Of a stretch of 64,000 bases of DNA, positions 25,967 to 34,514 are shown piece after piece (the first letter of the stretch is position 1; each line of letters opens with the position of its first letter). The notes beneath the pieces are model-generated. The model made no database searches. It was given only the letters and a program-made list of their open reading frames with translations, and was not told the origin of the DNA. Source of the stretch: Parvibaculum sp035325945 (GTDB taxonomy: Bacteria; Pseudomonadota; Alphaproteobacteria; Parvibaculales; Parvibaculaceae); NCBI RefSeq assembly GCF_035325945.1, contig NZ_DAOKYX010000001.1, positions 124,001 through 188,000 on the forward strand. The letters run 5' to 3'. A program made the translations under genes and the position numbers.

Positions 25967-26605
25967 TCAGATGCCCCGCCCCTCGATCTCTATCGAGAGG
26001 GATTTTTCGGCCTGCTCCGCGCCGTCGAGCCACGGATTGATCTTGAGCGCACGCCGATAGAGATCGAGCGCACCCTTCTTGTCGCCGAGATCGCGCAGCA
26101 TGATGGCGAGCCCGCCCATGGCGCTGAAATGGCGCGGCTCGAGCTTCAGCACCCGCTCGATGTCCTTCAGGGCGGCAGCGTAATCGTCCTTGAGATAGTG
26201 GATTGCGGCGCGCTTGTCCCAGCCCTCGACGAAATCCGGCGCCATCGCCACGACTTCGTTGAAGTAGAAAAGCGCGCGGTCGTAATCCTTCTCCGCAAAG
26301 GCATCGAGCCCGCGCCCCATCAGAAGATCGACGCTCGGGCTGCCGGAATACATCCAGACGCGAAAGATCGCCCCGCTGACCGACTTGGCCTCGTCGGCAC
26401 TCTTGGCGCGAGCAAGGTCGGTGAAGAGCGCGTCGAGCACGACAGCACGAATCTTGGGATCGTCCATGCTCGCTTGCGGCAACTCCGGCGCGGCAGGGGG
26501 TGCGGCGGGGGGTGCGCCAGAGGGCTCGGTCGCCAATGAAACGCTTCCCGCGCAGATGAGGAACTGCGCAGCGAAGAGCATGCTCAAAATGAAGCGACCG
26601 GCCAT
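25967..26605 (-). CDS. Secreted TPR-repeat protein
   Basis: A 212-residue protein with a signal peptide (MAGRFILSMLFAAQFLICAG) and a Pro/Ala-rich linker, then about three tetratricopeptide repeats (AFAEKDYDRALFYFNEV, HYLKDDYAAALKDIERV, LRDLGDKKGALDLYRRAL), each followed by the conserved P-x-x-x-x-A/G pattern. It is likely a periplasmic scaffold. The hydrolase at 24968-25960 follows six bases downstream, and the saccharopine-dehydrogenase-like gene lies 60 bases upstream on the same strand. No catalytic motif is visible. Confidence 0.85.
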   Translation of the reverse strand: MAGRFILSMLFAAQFLICAGSVSLATEPSGAPPAAPPAAPELPQASMDDPKIRAVVLDALFTDLARAKSADEAKSVSGAIFRVWMYSGSPSVDLLMGRGLDAFAEKDYDRALFYFNEVVAMAPDFVEGWDKRAAIHYLKDDYAAALKDIERVLKLEPRHFSAMGGLAIMLRDLGDKKGALDLYRRALKINPWLDGAEQAEKSLSIEIEGRGI

Positions 26606-26665
26606 GGCGGAAGCATATGCGCAGGCGAAGTCCGGGCCAAGCCCGGCCGCATGCGTTCATGCGCC

Positions 26666-27721
26666 TCAGCCGTTCAGGTCGCGGCGGGTGCAGCCCTCAA
26701 ATTCGACGATGAAGTCGGGGCCGAAGACGCGCGACGGCGTCTGGAAGCCCGGCACCGCCCTGCCTGCCAGCGTGCGGCGCATGATCTCGAGGCTCGTCAT
26801 GGCGGTGAGCGTGTAGCCCTCCGGCGTCCGCAGCCGCGAGACGATCCTGTCTCCGGCCTCGTTCACCGCCTCGCCGACCAAGACGGCATGGCCCTCGCGC
26901 CGCTCGGCATCGGTCGGGCCTTCGGGTTGCTTTTCGATGGCGTCCTTGAGCCGGCGCTGCATGAAGCCCGTGCTCGCGAACCAGCGGCCGATGGTGCCGA
27001 GCGACGCCATGCGCTCGAGTTCCGGGCTCGCCTCGAAATAGACCGTGATGTTCGGAATGCCGGTCGAATGATATGCGGTCGCCACATCGCCCCAGCCGAC
27101 GGCGATGGCGGGCTTCGGTCCCTGCCCGAAATCGACCTCGCGGCGCGGCGGCGAGCCGAGCGCGACGATCTCGCCGTCGCGGCGGACCCGCGTCCCCTTG
27201 CCGATGCTTTCGACGCCTGTTTTGGCCGTTCCGCGCGACATCCGCCCGAGGCCGGATATGGCAAGTGTCAGCTCGACCGCATCGGGCATGCGCGCCTTCA
27301 TGTGAGCCGCGAGACAATCGCTCGGCACGACGTCGAAGCCGACGCCGGGCATGACCATGACGCCCGCCTCGCGTGCCTCGACATCGGCGGCGGCGCAAGC
27401 CTCGAAGACGTCGATCTCGCCGGTGATGTCGAGGTAATGCGTCCTCGTGCTGATGCAGGCCTCGCGCATGGGCCGCGAGGTGTGCGCGAAGGGACCGGCA
27501 ATATGGAGCACCGCATCGACCTGCGAGAGCGCCGCCGTGAGCGCCTGCCTGTCATCGAGCCCGAAGGCCTGATACTCGAAGCCGTGCTGGCCTGCGACGG
27601 ATTTGAGCCGCGCCTCGTTCCGCCCGGCGAGAAGCGGGCGCATGCCCAGCGCCTTGGCGGTCCGCGCGACGAGCTTGCCCGTATAGCCGGTTGCGCCATA
27701 GATCATGAACTTGCCGCTCAT
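26666..27721 (-). CDS. Saccharopine dehydrogenase-like NADP-binding protein
   Basis: A 351-residue protein with an N-terminal Rossmann fold MIYGATGYTGKLVARTAKALG and AGRNEARL. This is the pattern of the saccharopine-dehydrogenase-like/trans-acting enoyl-reductase group, which acts in lipid metabolism as well as in lysine pathways. LHIAGPFAHTS and PGVGFDVVPSDCLA are family-conserved. The ATG at 27721 starts at the fold; the frame is open to 27751. The substrate cannot be fixed. Confidence 0.85.
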   Translation of the reverse strand: MSGKFMIYGATGYTGKLVARTAKALGMRPLLAGRNEARLKSVAGQHGFEYQAFGLDDRQALTAALSQVDAVLHIAGPFAHTSRPMREACISTRTHYLDITGEIDVFEACAAADVEAREAGVMVMPGVGFDVVPSDCLAAHMKARMPDAVELTLAISGLGRMSRGTAKTGVESIGKGTRVRRDGEIVALGSPPRREVDFGQGPKPAIAVGWGDVATAYHSTGIPNITVYFEASPELERMASLGTIGRWFASTGFMQRRLKDAIEKQPEGPTDAERREGHAVLVGEAVNEAGDRIVSRLRTPEGYTLTAMTSLEIMRRTLAGRAVPGFQTPSRVFGPDFIVEFEGCTRRDLNG

Positions 27722-27855
27722 TTCCCCTCCCGTTGCTCCGCCTCCCGACAACCGGACGACTATAGCGCCTTTCGGGGGCCCTCGCCCACGATCCGCCCGT
27801 CACCTCTGACCCGATCCGGCGTCCATCCGCGCTCGGAGCGTCGAAGACGTGCGCC

Positions 27856-28293
27856 TCACGCCACCAGCCCGCGGCCCATGAGATCGGCGCGCAAGCCCTC
27901 CGCATCGGCGAAGCGGTGGGTGTGGAAGCCGAGCGCCGCCGCCGCATCGACGTTGCGCCGCGAATCGTCGATGAAGAGCGTCCGCGAAGGCTCGAGGCCG
28001 GTGCGGCCGATCAGAATCTCGTAGATGCGCGGATCGGGCTTGATGACGCCCTCCTCGCCCGACACCACCACCTCCTCGAGGAGCGCGAGTTCGGGAAAGC
28101 GGGCGCAAAGCACGGGATAGACGGGCGCCGGCATGTTGGTAAGGCCATGGAGACGGTGCCCACGCGCCTTCAGCGCGGCGATGAGCGCCGACGTGCCGGG
28201 AACGGGACCGGGAATCATCTCCTGAAACCCCGTCCGCCAGAGGTCGATCAGCGCCGCCTCGCCGGGATGGAGCGCCTTGAGGCGGGCGGCGTT
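27856..28293 (-). CDS. HAD-IA hydrolase (5' end lost in an assembly gap)
   Basis: The reverse frame, ending at 27856, covers the C-terminal part of a haloacid-dehalogenase-like hydrolase: NAARLKALHPGEAALIDLWR, then GLTNMP (motif II), EGVIKPDPRIYEIL (motif III lysine) and FIDDSRRNVDAAAALG (motif IV). It is in-frame up to the N run at 28294, and the N-terminal motif I (DxDxT) must lie in or beyond the gap. Family members are phosphatases or dehalogenases. Only the C-terminal ~145 residues are visible. Confidence 0.85.
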   Translation of the reverse strand, partial: NAARLKALHPGEAALIDLWRTGFQEMIPGPVPGTSALIAALKARGHRLHGLTNMPAPVYPVLCARFPELALLEEVVVSGEEGVIKPDPRIYEILIGRTGLEPSRTLFIDDSRRNVDAAAALGFHTHRFADAEGLRADLMGRGLVA

Positions 28294-28393
28294 NNNNNNN
28301 NNNNNNNNNNNNNNNNNNNNNNNNNNNNNNNNNNNNNNNNNNNNNNNNNNNNNNNNNNNNNNNNNNNNNNNNNNNNNNNNNNNNNNNNNNNNN
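28294..28393. other. Assembly gap (100 N)
   Basis: A run of exactly 100 N, the conventional size for a scaffold gap of unknown length. It separates the 3' part of the HAD hydrolase from rpmJ; the real missing length should include at least the HAD N-terminus. Confidence 0.95.
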
Positions 28394-28428
28394 GTGCGGG
28401 CCCGAAGCCACGCGGACGGCTCCGCCGA

Positions 28429-28554
28429 TCAGCCCTGGCGGGCCTTGTAGCGCGGATTCGTCTTGTTGATGATGTAGATACGCCCCTTGCGCCGGACGAG
28501 ACGGTTGTCGCGGTGGCGAGTACGCAGCGATTTCAAGGAGTTACGAATCTTCAT
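28429..28554 (-). CDS. rpmJ: 50S ribosomal protein L36 (bL36, zinc-free type)
   Basis: A 41-residue basic protein MKIRNSLKSLRTRHRDNRLV...RYKARQG, the alphaproteobacterial L36 form. It has no cysteines, unlike the zinc-binding form, so it does not need zinc. It lies close to an assembly gap and on the same strand as a -35/-10 pair at 28651-28679. Confidence 0.95.
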   Translation of the reverse strand: MKIRNSLKSLRTRHRDNRLVRRKGRIYIINKTNPRYKARQG

Positions 28555-28650
28555 GACGAAACCTTCGGGGCCAGAATTCAACGGGCTGGGCGTCGGCCGG
28601 GAAGCCTCGCCATCGGCATTTCGGGCCGGACAGCCTTGGAGTTGGCGCGG

Positions 28651-28679
28651 AAACTAAGGGGCAGACCCCGCCCTGTCAA
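28651..28679 (-). promoter_or_regulatory. Candidate sigma-70 promoter for rpmJ
   Basis: On the minus strand TTGACA (28679-28674) is followed after exactly 17 bases by TAGTTT (28656-28651), about 97 bases upstream of rpmJ. The -35 is perfect and the -10 is weak (three of six). Confidence 0.45.
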
Positions 28680-28803
28680 CCAGACTCTGGATCGGCTCCG
28701 CCCGGGTCTTTTCCCCGCCCGCAAAACAGTTTACATCACCGGCCAAATAGAAAATGGCACTGGCGTCACTTTCGATGCCACGAATCTCCCCCACGGTATG
28801 TAA

Positions 28804-29787
28804 ATGGCGTTCGACAAGCCCACCCCTTCAGAACCTCCGGTCCGCACGCTTCCCGAAGAGGACGTGACGCGGCATCGTCCGCAGTGGTTCCGGGAGGCGC
28901 TGGCCGCGCCGCGCGAGAGCCGCCGCGTAACGGTCGATGGCGCGCGCATCCACTATCTGCGCTGGGGCAATGACGATCCGAAGCGGCCGGGCATCCTTTT
29001 CGTCCATGGCAACGGCGCCCATGCGGAGTGGTTTTCCTTCATCGCGCCGCTTCTGACCAACCGCTACAACGTCGCCGCCATGGACCTTGGCGGCATGGGC
29101 GACAGCGACTGGCGCGAGCGCTATTCGCGCGAGAGCTTCGCGGACGAGATTGGCGCTGTCGCCCTCGACGCGGGCCTCGGGCCGAAGCCTGTCGTCGTCG
29201 GCCACTCCTTTGGCGGCTTCGTGACGCTCATGGCGGGCAAATATCATGGCGAGCGGCTGGGCGGCATCATTCTCGCCGACTTCACGGTGCGCGCGCCCGA
29301 GGAGCGCCATGAATGGTTCCTCGACAATCCGCGCCGGCCGACGCGCATCTATCCCGATTTCGACACGGCGCGAGCGCGCTTCCGCCTGGCGCCGCTCCAG
29401 CCTTGCGCCAACGGCTTCATCATCGACTATATCGGCAACCTCAGCCTGCGCGAGGTGAAGCGCGGCGAGAATCCGGGCCGCCGTCATTCGGACGAGGCAG
29501 GCTGGACGTGGAAGTTCGACGCCGAACTCTTCAACGGCCTGCGGATGGGCGACGATCACGCCGAGATCTACAAGAACCTTGCCTGCAAGGGCGCGACCAT
29601 GCTCGGCCTCGAGAGCAAGGACTACCACCCCTCCATCGTGGACTATCTGCGAAAGCTCGCGCCCGAGAAGCCCGTCTTCACGATCCCCGGCGCGCAGCAC
29701 CACATCATGCTCGATCAGCCGCACGCCTTCGCCGCAGCCGTCGCGACGCTGATGGCGCAATGGGAGGCGGAAGGGGCGCTCGGCTGA
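28804..29787 (+). CDS. Alpha/beta hydrolase, copy B of a paralogous pair
   Basis: A 327-residue alpha/beta hydrolase, the same length as the gene at 10715-11698. It has the oxyanion segment LFVHGNGAHAEWFSFIAP, nucleophile elbow GHSFGG (Ser135), and late segment QHHIMLDQPHAF with the catalytic histidine. The two proteins also share LAPLQPCAN-like and DYIG motifs, showing clear paralogy across about 18 kb. It stands alone, between rpmJ and a gap-interrupted PAS gene. Substrate unknown; a lipid or xenobiotic ester or epoxide is plausible. Confidence 0.9.
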   Translation: MAFDKPTPSEPPVRTLPEEDVTRHRPQWFREALAAPRESRRVTVDGARIHYLRWGNDDPKRPGILFVHGNGAHAEWFSFIAPLLTNRYNVAAMDLGGMGDSDWRERYSRESFADEIGAVALDAGLGPKPVVVGHSFGGFVTLMAGKYHGERLGGIILADFTVRAPEERHEWFLDNPRRPTRIYPDFDTARARFRLAPLQPCANGFIIDYIGNLSLREVKRGENPGRRHSDEAGWTWKFDAELFNGLRMGDDHAEIYKNLACKGATMLGLESKDYHPSIVDYLRKLAPEKPVFTIPGAQHHIMLDQPHAFAAAVATLMAQWEAEGALG

Positions 29788-29796
29788 TCTCGACGG

Positions 29797-30117
29797 CTAG
29801 AGAGCGACGTAAGTCCCGCTCTCGTCGGACAGGTTCGCTCCGCCCGTGCCCCCTTCAAACCCCTGCTTCAGATAACGGTAGACCGTCGCGCCCAGAATGC
29901 CGTCGGCGTTTTCGCCATCCGCCGCGAGCGGCAGGATGATGCGCTCGCCGACGACGATCCGGCCGGCATGGGCNNNNNNNNNNNNNNNNNNNNNNNNNNN
30001 NNNNNNNNNNNNNNNNNNNNNNNNNNNNNNNNNNNNNNNNNNNNNNNNNNNNNNNNNNNNNNNNNNNNNNNNNAGCGCATCGTCCGACACCCCGCTCAGC
30101 AACTGCTCGAATGACAA
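29797..30117 (-). CDS. PAS_5-type protein split by an assembly gap
   Basis: Two reverse-strand pieces flank a 100-N gap: an N-terminal piece beginning at TTG 30117 (SFEQLLSGVSDDA) and a C-terminal piece (AHAGRIVVGERIILPLAADGENADG...) ending at 29797. The ILPLAADGE-x-ADGILG pattern is the C-terminal strand region of the PAS_5 family, of which another member lies at 4400-5032. Since 71 residues are visible and members run 150-210, the real gap is probably about 300 bases, not 100. Continuity of frame across the gap is assumed, not shown. Confidence 0.6.
   Translation of the reverse strand: MSFEQLLSGVSDDAXXXXXXXXXXXXXXXXXXXXXXXXXXXXXXXXXXAHAGRIVVGERIILPLAADGENADGILGATVYRYLKQGFEGGTGGANLSDESGTYVAL
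29974..30073. other. Assembly gap (100 N)
   Basis: A run of exactly 100 N within the PAS_5-like gene; the true length is unknown. Confidence 0.95.
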
Positions 30118-30193
30118 TGGAGCCCCCCGCCCTTTCGACCGGGCGGACCATAACGGGAAAATATTGCGCGGGCCTTATAAATTCCCGCCCGGC

Positions 30194-31525
30194 TTACTGG
30201 AAGCCGAGCCCCTCCTCCTCGTCCTCGAAATCCTCCGCCGGCTGCGTCAGCCCGCGCATGGTCGGATGGAAGACCGCGAAGGCAAGGACCAGAAGCACGA
30301 GCAGCCCGCCGACGATGAACGGCGCCTGATGCATGAAGCCGTAAAGCGGAATGCCGATGAAGGGATTGAGAATCATGCCGGTCGCCGAGGTGCCGCTGAT
30401 GAGGCCCGCCATCGCGCCCTGATCGCGCCGGGAGACAGAGAGCGAGGCGCCCGCCTGCAAGCCGGGGCGGAGCAGGCCAAAGCCAAGGCCGCTCAGGGTC
30501 AGCGCCGCGACGAGAAGCCCGTATGAATTGCCGATGATGAGGCCCGCGAAGGAAAAGAGCATCGTCACCGAACCCCAGCGCAGCAGGAACTGCACCGACA
30601 GGTTGAAGCGCTGGATGAGGCCGATCTGGGCGAACAGCGTCGCCATGGCCATCGCCATGAGGCCGACGCTCACCATCTGCATGGCCGCGTCCCCGCTCAG
30701 CTTCAGCACGTCCATGAAATAGAACGCGCAGAGCTGCATCACGATCGCCTGGGCGAAGCTCAGGATGACGCTGATGACGACCCAGGGCAGCGCCTTCTTG
30801 TCGTACCAGCGAAGGCCCGCGCGCCGGCTCTGCTTCTCGCTCACATGAAGCGAAGGGCGCGTGCGCTCCGGCAGAAAGAACCAGATGAGGCCGGCGCTGA
30901 CAAAGGCGAGCGCCGCCACGGCGAAGAAGGGGGCGACGACATGGAGCTGCGCGAAGGCGGCGGCAACGCCCGGCCCGATCGCCGTGCCCAGACCGAAGGC
31001 GGCGCCGAGCGAGGCGACGCCGGCCGCGCGCTCCGAGCGCGTCGTGCGGTCGGCCACATAGGCTTGCGCCGCCGACCCGTTGCCCGAGCCGAATCCGCCG
31101 AAGATCGCACGCGAAAGCATGAGAAGCGGAAAGGTGATGACGAGGGGCAGCCAGCCCCAGAGGCCGATCAGAACCACGAAGGCAAAGAGCGCGGTCGAGA
31201 TGGCAAAGGCCAGAAGCCCCACGAGCATGATGGGCTTTCGCCCGACGACGTCGCTGCGCCGCCCCCAGAAGGGGCTGGTGACGACCCAGAGAAAGGCCGA
31301 CAACGAATAAATCATCGTCGTCTCGAATTCACCCATGCCGAGCCTGCGGGCGATGGGCGGCAGGACGGCATAGACGAGCGTCTGGCCCATGCCGCCGGCC
31401 AACTGACAGAGGAAGAGGACGCGAAAGGCCCGCTGCCGCTCGGCGGGCGTGGTTGCTCTCGGCTCCGACTCCGGCTCCGGGCTCGCCATCAATGCAACGG
31501 GCTCGTCTTTATTCTGGATCGACAT
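30194..31525 (-). CDS. MFS transporter (TetA-like, 12 TM)
   Basis: A 443-residue permease with about 12 hydrophobic helices and the major-facilitator loop SPFWGRRSDVVGRKP between helices 2 and 3, plus LSRAIFGGFGSGNGSAAQAYVADRT in the first half, a pattern of the TetA/tetracycline-like drug exporter group. It has a charged cytoplasmic N-terminus (about 30 residues) and an acidic C-terminal tail (EDFEDEEEGLGF). It is divergent from the acyl-CoA dehydrogenase gene, so a shared control region (31526-31715) may link export to that catabolic cluster. Substrate unknown. Confidence 0.92.
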   Translation of the reverse strand: MSIQNKDEPVALMASPEPESEPRATTPAERQRAFRVLFLCQLAGGMGQTLVYAVLPPIARRLGMGEFETTMIYSLSAFLWVVTSPFWGRRSDVVGRKPIMLVGLLAFAISTALFAFVVLIGLWGWLPLVITFPLLMLSRAIFGGFGSGNGSAAQAYVADRTTRSERAAGVASLGAAFGLGTAIGPGVAAAFAQLHVVAPFFAVAALAFVSAGLIWFFLPERTRPSLHVSEKQSRRAGLRWYDKKALPWVVISVILSFAQAIVMQLCAFYFMDVLKLSGDAAMQMVSVGLMAMAMATLFAQIGLIQRFNLSVQFLLRWGSVTMLFSFAGLIIGNSYGLLVAALTLSGLGFGLLRPGLQAGASLSVSRRDQGAMAGLISGTSATGMILNPFIGIPLYGFMHQAPFIVGGLLVLLVLAFAVFHPTMRGLTQPAEDFEDEEEGLGFQ

Positions 31526-31715
31526 GCATGTTCCGGATCGACAAGGGGCCTCTGCCGAACCTCAATCGGGCCCCCTCATTTACGTGAATTGCGCGGGGCC
31601 GCCAATCCCTGCCCCTCACATAATTGTGCGTGCGCCGTCCGTGACATCGCTTGCCAATCGGGAATACGTGCCTAACCTCCGCATATCGCTATTTTGCCCA
31701 TTGGAGATACCGACG

Positions 31716-32951
31716 ATGGATCTGGCCTTGAGCGCGCGGGACGCTGCCTTCCGCGACGAGGTGCGCCGCTTTCTCGACGAGAAACTGACGCCGGAACTTC
31801 GCGCCACCAGCAAGCTCATGACGAGCGTCTATGCCGACTACGAAACGACCATGACCTGGCACCGCGCCCTTCATGCGAAGGGCTGGGTCGCGCCGGCCTG
31901 GCCGGTCGAATATGGCGGCTGCGACTGGTCGGTCATGCAGCACTACATCTTCGCCAGCGAATTGTCGGCTGCCGGCGCGCCGCCGCTTTCGCCCATGGGC
32001 GTCGGCATGTGCGGGCCGGTGCTCATCGGCCATGGCACGCCGGAGCAGAAGGCCTACTACCTGCCGCGTATCCTCTCGGGCGAGGATTTCTGGTGTCAGG
32101 GCTATTCGGAACCGGGCTCGGGCTCCGATCTCGCTTCGCTTCAGATGAGCGCCGTCGACATGGGCGACTACTTTCTCTGCAACGGCTCGAAGATCTGGAC
32201 GACGCATGCGAACTACGCCAATCGCATTTTCAATCTCGTCCGCACCTCGAAGGAAGACATTCCCCAGCGCGGCATCACCTTCCTGCTGATCGACATGGAG
32301 ACGCCGGGCGTCAAGGTCGAGCCGCTGGTGATGCTGTCCGGCGAGCACATCCAGAATCAGGTCTTCTTCACCGATGTGAAGGTTCCGAAGGCCAATGTCG
32401 TCGGCAAGGTCGGCGATGGCTGGACGGTGGCGAAATATCTGATGCAGTTCGAGCGCGGCGGCCACGCCTATGCGCCCGGCCTCACCACGCGGCTGGAGCG
32501 CATCCGCGCCATGGCGCGGGCCGAGCGCGGATCAGACGGCGCGCGCCTCATCGACGATGCGGGTTTCGCGGCGAAGATCGCGGCGGCGGACGTCGAGATC
32601 GCGGGCCTCGAATTCACCGAGCACCGCATCATGTCGGCGCTCTCGCATGGTGAGGCGCCGGGAGCGGAATCCTCGCTCCTCAAGACGCGCGGCACGGAAA
32701 TCTCGCAGCTCCTCACCGAGCTTGCGCTCGAGGCCGCCGCCCATTATGCCCTGCCCTATCAGCCGCACGCGACGCGCCCCGGCGGCCCGGTGCCGGGCTT
32801 CACCGCCCCGAGCGACAACCGAACGCCGGTCGGCCCGGAGCATAGCTGGCCCGTCACTGCGAAATATCTCAACGATCGCGCGGGCTCGATCTATGCGGGC
32901 ACGAACGAAATCCAGCGCAACATCATGGCGAAAGCCGTACTCGGACTTTGA
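31716..32951 (+). CDS. Acyl-CoA dehydrogenase
   Basis: A 411-residue flavoenzyme that alpha,beta-desaturates an acyl-CoA. The FAD segment CQGYSEPGSGSDLASLQ, the IWTTHANYANRIF loop and the C-terminal AGTNEIQRNIMAKAVLGL are typical. The ATG at 31716 is preceded by TTGGAGATAC, a good ribosome-binding site. It lies 12 bases upstream of a nitroreductase gene and opens the plus-strand catabolic cluster that runs to 37902. The substrate (steroid side chain, branched or aromatic acyl chain) is not deducible. Confidence 0.94.
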   Translation: MDLALSARDAAFRDEVRRFLDEKLTPELRATSKLMTSVYADYETTMTWHRALHAKGWVAPAWPVEYGGCDWSVMQHYIFASELSAAGAPPLSPMGVGMCGPVLIGHGTPEQKAYYLPRILSGEDFWCQGYSEPGSGSDLASLQMSAVDMGDYFLCNGSKIWTTHANYANRIFNLVRTSKEDIPQRGITFLLIDMETPGVKVEPLVMLSGEHIQNQVFFTDVKVPKANVVGKVGDGWTVAKYLMQFERGGHAYAPGLTTRLERIRAMARAERGSDGARLIDDAGFAAKIAAADVEIAGLEFTEHRIMSALSHGEAPGAESSLLKTRGTEISQLLTELALEAAAHYALPYQPHATRPGGPVPGFTAPSDNRTPVGPEHSWPVTAKYLNDRAGSIYAGTNEIQRNIMAKAVLGL

Positions 32952-32963
32952 GGCCCCTGTTCC

Positions 32964-33635
32964 ATGCATATCGACGACGCGCTCACGGCGCGTAAATCCG
33001 TTCGCGCCTTCAGGCCCGATCCCGTTCCCCTTTCGCTCGTGACCGAAATTCTGGAGATCGCCTCACGCGCGCCCTCCGGCACCAATATCCAGCCATGGAA
33101 GGTGCATGTCGTCGCGGGCGAGACGAGACGGCGCCTCGAAGCGGAAGTGCTCGCCCATCGCGAGACGCAGCCGGCCGATGACGGGGCCGAATTCCCGCGC
33201 ACATCGAAGCGCAAGGAACCCTACATCACGCGCATGCGCACGCTCGGCAAGGAGATGTATTCGCTGCTCGGAATCCCGAAGGGCGACAAGGAGGCGAACT
33301 GGCGGCAATGGGGCCGCAACTACCAGTTCTTCGACGCGCCGGTGGGCCTCCTCTTCACGCTCGACAAGGATCTCGATGCGATGAGCTTCATCGACATCGG
33401 CATCCTCATGCAGTCGATCATGCTGGCGGCGAAGGCGCGCGGGCTCGACACCTGCGCGCAAGGCGCCTGGAACAATTACTGGTCGGTGACGCGCCGCGTG
33501 CTCGGCGTGCCGGAGGACGAATACATCATCTGCGGAATGTCGCTCGGCTATGCCGACGAGAGCGCGGCCGTGAACACGCTCGTCTCCGAGCGGGAGCCGC
33601 TTTCAGACTTCGTGACGTTTCACGGTTTCGACTGA
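32964..33635 (+). CDS. Nitroreductase family FMN-dependent oxidoreductase
   Basis: A 223-residue FMN-binding nitroreductase-fold enzyme: N-terminal ARKSVRAF and RAPSGTNIQPW (FMN phosphate contacts), then QGAWNNYWSVTRRVLGVPEDE and the C-terminal ICGMSLGYAD. Members reduce nitro groups, quinones or enones with NAD(P)H. The ATG is 12 bases after the acyl-CoA dehydrogenase stop, so the two are an operon. The physiological substrate is unknown; the neighbourhood suggests a ring or side-chain reduction during degradation. Confidence 0.93.
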   Translation: MHIDDALTARKSVRAFRPDPVPLSLVTEILEIASRAPSGTNIQPWKVHVVAGETRRRLEAEVLAHRETQPADDGAEFPRTSKRKEPYITRMRTLGKEMYSLLGIPKGDKEANWRQWGRNYQFFDAPVGLLFTLDKDLDAMSFIDIGILMQSIMLAAKARGLDTCAQGAWNNYWSVTRRVLGVPEDEYIICGMSLGYADESAAVNTLVSEREPLSDFVTFHGFD

Positions 33636-33935
33636 TCAGCGCTGGCCGATGCGCTGTGTCTGAAGTGTCCGTGCCTTGGGGGTCGTGCGCGGCTTGGCGG
33701 TGGTGGGCGCCGCCTCCTCCGGCGGGCCGAGGGTGAAGAGCATGAGGCCCATGGGCGTGGCGACGATCGGCACCGGATCGGAAAGCCCGCCCGCGATCTG
33801 CCCCACGGCAAGCTCGCCCGCCATGCCGGCCGCGCTCTGCGACGCGGCGGCGGGCCCTGCCGCAAAGGCAACGCCGCCCGTGCCGAGCCCGAGGGCCAGC
33901 GCGGCGGCGAACGATGCTTGACGGATGAGGCTCAT
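33636..33935 (-). CDS. Small secreted protein, no recognised family
   Basis: A 99-residue protein with a signal peptide (MSLIRQASFAAALALGLGTGG...AFA) and a low-complexity Ala/Pro/Thr-rich mature part. The C-terminus (PTTAKPRTTPKARTLQTQR) is basic and proline-rich. The ATG at 33935 starts at the signal; the frame extends to 34019. It is convergent with the nitroreductase, the stops being adjacent. No catalytic residues are seen; it could be a periplasmic or surface peptide, or a weak ORF call. Confidence 0.55.
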   Translation of the reverse strand: MSLIRQASFAAALALGLGTGGVAFAAGPAAASQSAAGMAGELAVGQIAGGLSDPVPIVATPMGLMLFTLGPPEEAAPTTAKPRTTPKARTLQTQRIGQR

Positions 33936-34097
33936 CTGCGCTCCGGGTCTGCTCCGGAGAGATATAAACATTCCACTGTCCCGATCAAGCTGGCCATTTC
34001 CACGCATGCGGCTGTTCATCCGGCAACCTTGCCAAGCGATGACGCGCCGCTATTCTCGTCGGCACTGAAATCCGAAATTCTCCGAGGAGGTCGAAAC

Positions 34098-34511
34098 ATG
34101 GCGGAATATGCCCGCCCACTTCCTCAGCCGACACCCGAGACCCGGCACTTCTGGGACGGATGCAAGGCTGGGGAGCTGCGCCTTCAGCGCTGCAAGGATT
34201 GCTCGCACAATTATTTCCCGCCGCGCCCCTTCTGCCCGTCCTGCTCATCGCGCAATGTCGAGATCTTCAAGGCATCGGGCAAGGCGACGCTCTACAGCTA
34301 CATCATCAATCACCGGCCCCGCCCTGATTTCGGCGAGGCGCCGCACTCGATCGCGGTCGTCACTCTGGCGGAAGGACCGCGCATGATGACCAACATAGTG
34401 GATTGTCCACAGACGCCGGAAGCTCTCCAGCTCGACATGCCGCTCGAAGTGACCTTCGAGAAGGCGAATGAAGAGATCAGCCTTCCGAAGTTCCGGCCGG
34501 CGAAGGGATAA
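34098..34511 (+). CDS. DUF35 Zn-ribbon/OB-fold acyl-CoA partner protein
   Basis: A 137-residue DUF35 protein: an N-terminal zinc ribbon (CKDC...CPSC with the spacing C-x2-C-x11-C-x2-C) followed by an OB-fold that ends in PKFRPAKG. DUF35 proteins pair with thiolase-like enzymes, for example ChsH2 with the Ltp2 aldolase in steroid side-chain breakdown, binding the acyl-CoA. The thiolase-like gene begins three bases later, a tight pairing that fits this model. The start at 34098 is the first ATG before the conserved block. Confidence 0.92.
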   Translation: MAEYARPLPQPTPETRHFWDGCKAGELRLQRCKDCSHNYFPPRPFCPSCSSRNVEIFKASGKATLYSYIINHRPRPDFGEAPHSIAVVTLAEGPRMMTNIVDCPQTPEALQLDMPLEVTFEKANEEISLPKFRPAKG

Positions 34512-34514
34512 GCC

